Below, one piece after another: positions 61,415-64,000 of a stretch of 64,000 nucleotides of DNA (positions within the stretch are counted from its first letter, which is position 1; the number at the start of each line of letters is the position of its first letter). The notes under the pieces were generated by a model that searched no databases, was not told the origin of the DNA, and was given only the letters and a program-made list of their open reading frames with translations. The position numbers were made by a program, and so were the translations under genes. This DNA is from Saccopteryx bilineata (Eukaryota; Chordata; Mammalia; Chiroptera; Emballonuridae), in the NCBI RefSeq assembly GCF_036850765.1, contig NC_089490.1, forward strand, positions 297,706,982 through 297,770,981, given 5' to 3'.

Positions 61415-62544
61415 CCGGATGTGAATTTTTTTAAAAACTGTTTCAGACTATCTGTACTAAGGATCAGCCTGAGATGTAAGCTTAAGGTCTTCTCAGGTCT
61501 TTCCTGAGCTTTTTCCTAGGCAGATGTGGTTACTTTCTCATTTTCCCCATAGAAGTAGCTGTTTTTGGAAGCCTTAGTCTTTATTTTCTAGTTCCCAAAA
61601 GGGAAAAAAGAGAAAAATGAAGGGGGGGAGGGTAAAAGGGCACTAGCTCTTGAAATCCTCTGGAAATCACTTAAGCCAAAGGGGGAGGGGCTTGCAAAAA
61701 CGGGGGAGGTGCACCAACAATGGCTGCCCACCTCATTGTTGCACCCGCGATCAGACGCTTCATCACTGATCCAAGAACAGATTCCCAATATTTGGAGGAC
61801 AGATGTCAACAAACCACATTGGTTCAGGTAGTAGCCCACCTCCAGTCCATTAAATATCCACCACTTATTTCTGACAACCAGTGTACATCTACAACTAGTT
61901 GTTTTCAAGTATTTAGGAAACTGTGCTCAAGCAATGTTGCCAAGACGTTCTCACCGCTATTAGATAATATCCAAAATCTGAGGAAAGGGTCATGCTTGCC
62001 CTTGGCTTTATTTCCTTAGGCGGCCTGCCTCTCTCACAAAAGTGATACATCCATGTTGAAATAATCATGCCAATGATTGCCTCAAAAACCGGGGCAACAT
62101 GATTTTGCAGGATCTGCATAGCATCTTTCTAGTCCCTTCACAAGGTCAGATTAAATATGAGGATATAAAGGATGCATTCTTTCAACACAGTAGTGAGGAT
62201 CTGAGAACGCCTTTTATCAAGCCAAGTCTTTTCAACTTTTCTCTCGCTTGAACACACCTGCTGGAAAGGTCCTGAGCAATCACTTCTCAGTTTGACTAGT
62301 TATATTGGCATTGTTTGGCCAGCAGGTCAAGCTGACTTGATTGGAGGCTGCAAGGAACACATCTCTCTACATATCAGGACTGAGGACACCTATATATTTG
62401 CACATGAGAAGAACTTTCATTCTGCCACGTTTTATTATCAACATGCCAACAACTATGACCTGGCCTTTTCAAGACTTAGCATCTATCCTCAATCATTATC
62501 TAATTATAAGAAAGTTACTTAACCTCTGTTTCTGAATTTTTGAC

Positions 62545-63215
62545 AACTAAGGAAACTTGGAAGGGCAGCAATGGAAGAATTAGGAAAGATCACCAAGAAC
62601 AAAGATTTGTCATTAGTGACCAAGGTTAAGATCATCCACACCCTTGTGGTATGATGTAGATGGTACAAGAGGTCAGGGCAGAGAAGGCATTGGAATCTTT
62701 AAAGTGTGTAATTATTCCTACATTACATATGAGAACTACTATGTACACATGTGAAAGCAAAACAATGAGGAAGGCTGATAGGATAAAAATTGAGTCATTG
62801 GAAATACAGTGTTGGAGGAGAGCTGCATGGATACACTGGACCATCAGAAAGATGAACAAGTGGTCCTAGTACAAACTAAGCCTGAATCATCACCAGAAGC
62901 AAGAATGACAAAATTGAGGCTGCTTAACTCTGGGCACATCATGAGAAGTCAGGGTTCTTTGGAAAAGATAATACTGCTGGGAAAAAACAGAAGGCAGCAG
63001 GAATAGAGAAAGACCAGATGTGAGCTGGAATGACTCCATAAATGAAGCCATTGCAATGAGTCTACAGGAGCTGAGTAGGGCTCCTGAAGACAGGACATTG
63101 TGGACACCACTCATTCTTGAAGACAGGACACTGTGGACATTACTCATTCATGGGGTTCCCTGGAATTGGAGCTGATTCAATAGCATGTAACAAGAAAGAT
63201 AGTAGAATCTATCAG
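62545..63215 (+). mobile_element. RTE-type LINE remnant, reverse transcriptase C-terminal region
   Basis: The plus strand translates to pieces such as EELGKITKNKDLSLVTKVKI, TMRKADRIKIESLEIQCWRR, NSGHIMRSQGSLEKIILLGK and MSLQEL. These follow the C-terminal end of RTE/BovB-type LINE proteins (WTxxKAERxxI, CWRR, FGHxMRR, DSLEKxxxLGK). Stops and frame changes break it, so it is a dead copy, possibly MamRTE-like. It includes a 35 bp tandem duplication near 63085-63150. Confidence 0.75.
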
Positions 63216-63879
63216 ATTTATCTCCCAGGGCTTTTTGTTAAGTATCAAAAAAGTTACAGTACCTAAGAAACTGCCTAGTTCAGTTTATTCATTTTGTGGA
63301 AAAGAAAACAGATGCAGAGATGTGAAGGGATTGTCTAAGGCCGTAATACTGGTTGATGGAAAAGCCAGAATAAGCACTCACTTTTCCCAACTCTCACACC
63401 AATACTCTGGTTTTGTACTACAGGTAAAAGCATTCTGCATAATTCCAAAGCCCAGGCCAGAGAGGCCAGGCCTTGAAAACCCAGTCTCCAGTGTTCTTCC
63501 CCACGCCACCTCTTCTCCAGAGGTCAGCTCCCTTCTTTAGAGAGAAGGCATGCAGGCTGGCAGCCACCAGAGAGGCAGGGAGTAGAGCAGGGTCATTTAC
63601 ATGGCTCCCTACTCTGAGTTTCTAATTAGTGTGATGTGTTCTTATTTGTGTTATATAAATAGACCAACAAATTAAGTTACAAATAAGCTAAGAGCTTTCC
63701 TCCATGGAGACCTCAGGAACCTGGAGAATACAGAATCTTCCTTATTCCTTCACTCAAACATTCCGAAATCTGTTTTTAACGAATTCATCTAATCAAAGTT
63801 ACCTCCTTGTTAACTGATATTTGTTTGATAGTCTTTCCAAGTTTACAGCAGTTTTCAATTCATTTATTCAATGTTCTCC

Positions 63880-63985
63880 CTTACACATAGAAGCAAAATG
63901 AGACTAACAATAGTGTCTACTTCATAAGGTCATTGAGATGATTCAGTGACACAATGAAAAGTGTCAGGCATAAAGAAAGGGCACA
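63880..63985. repeat. MIR-like fragment
   Basis: Short stretch with cttcataaggtcattgagatgat-like and aagtgtcaggcataaagaaa wording, typical of the MIR 3' part. Confidence 0.5.
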
Positions 63986-64000
63986 AAATGCTATGGTTTA

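Larger units (their letters stand above)
58274..64000 (-). other. ADAMTS12: ADAMTS12 intron upstream of the first visible exon (partial)
   Basis: No exon carrying the HExxH part of the zinc motif was found on the minus strand here, so the previous exon should lie beyond 64000. The region holds four SINEs, an antisense LTR-like block (60525-60940) and an RTE-type LINE remnant. 61560-62540 is unassigned. Confidence 0.7.

Noticed and set aside
1..64000. An undescribed multi-gene system
   Set aside because: All supported coding sequence belongs to one known vertebrate gene; the rest is intron and transposon-derived sequence.

Overview
The window is mammalian genomic DNA: small exons separated by kilobase introns, GT/AG splice sites, and introns full of SINEs, LINE fragments, LTRs and old DNA transposons. 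Two abundant tRNA-derived SINE families point to a bat. One starts with a CCTGGCCGGTTGGCTCAG head and the other with CCTGACCAGGCGGTGGCGCA. A single VES-like SINE and a bat-style LINE-1 3' end agree with this. From memory the two main SINEs suggest an emballonurid such as Saccopteryx, but that is tentative.

One gene was found. Thirteen exons on the minus strand encode the middle and C-terminal part of the secreted metalloprotease ADAMTS12. In transcript order they run from 58273 down to 5810. They cover the end of the metalloprotease domain (third zinc histidine and Met-turn), the disintegrin-like domain, TSP1 repeat 1, the cysteine-rich domain, spacer 1, TSP1 repeats 2 to 4, the long mucin-like spacer 2, TSP1 repeat 5 and the start of repeat 6. 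All thirteen join in one open frame (2962 bp, 987 complete codons), with matching phase at every junction and no stop, so the gene looks intact. Exons for the signal peptide, prodomain and first part of the protease lie beyond 64000. Those for the rest of TSP1-6, TSP1-7, TSP1-8 and the PLAC domain lie below position 1.

The rest is intron. 1-5809 is the intron after the TSP1-5 exon. 5963-16203 holds SINEs and LTR-like repeats. 17338-24409 holds a MaLR-type LTR and MIR-like repeats. 27571-36766 holds a LINE-1/HAL1 remnant with a solo endogenous retrovirus LTR next to or inside it, and a second MaLR-type LTR. 36906-38846 and 40374-45614 each hold a short palindromic DNA transposon with good terminal inverted repeats. 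45749-51526 holds SINEs. 58274-64000 ends with an RTE-type LINE remnant. The other introns are short and mostly unremarkable.

No second protein-coding gene, RNA gene, CRISPR array or promoter could be supported, and I found no undescribed gene system. The most interesting points are the two mariner-like palindromic elements, the divergent mucin domain with its conserved Ser-Gly motif, two weak splice donors (one beside a UG/G-rich tract), an inverted repeat at a LINE-1 junction, and a SINE subfamily defined by an internal duplication.
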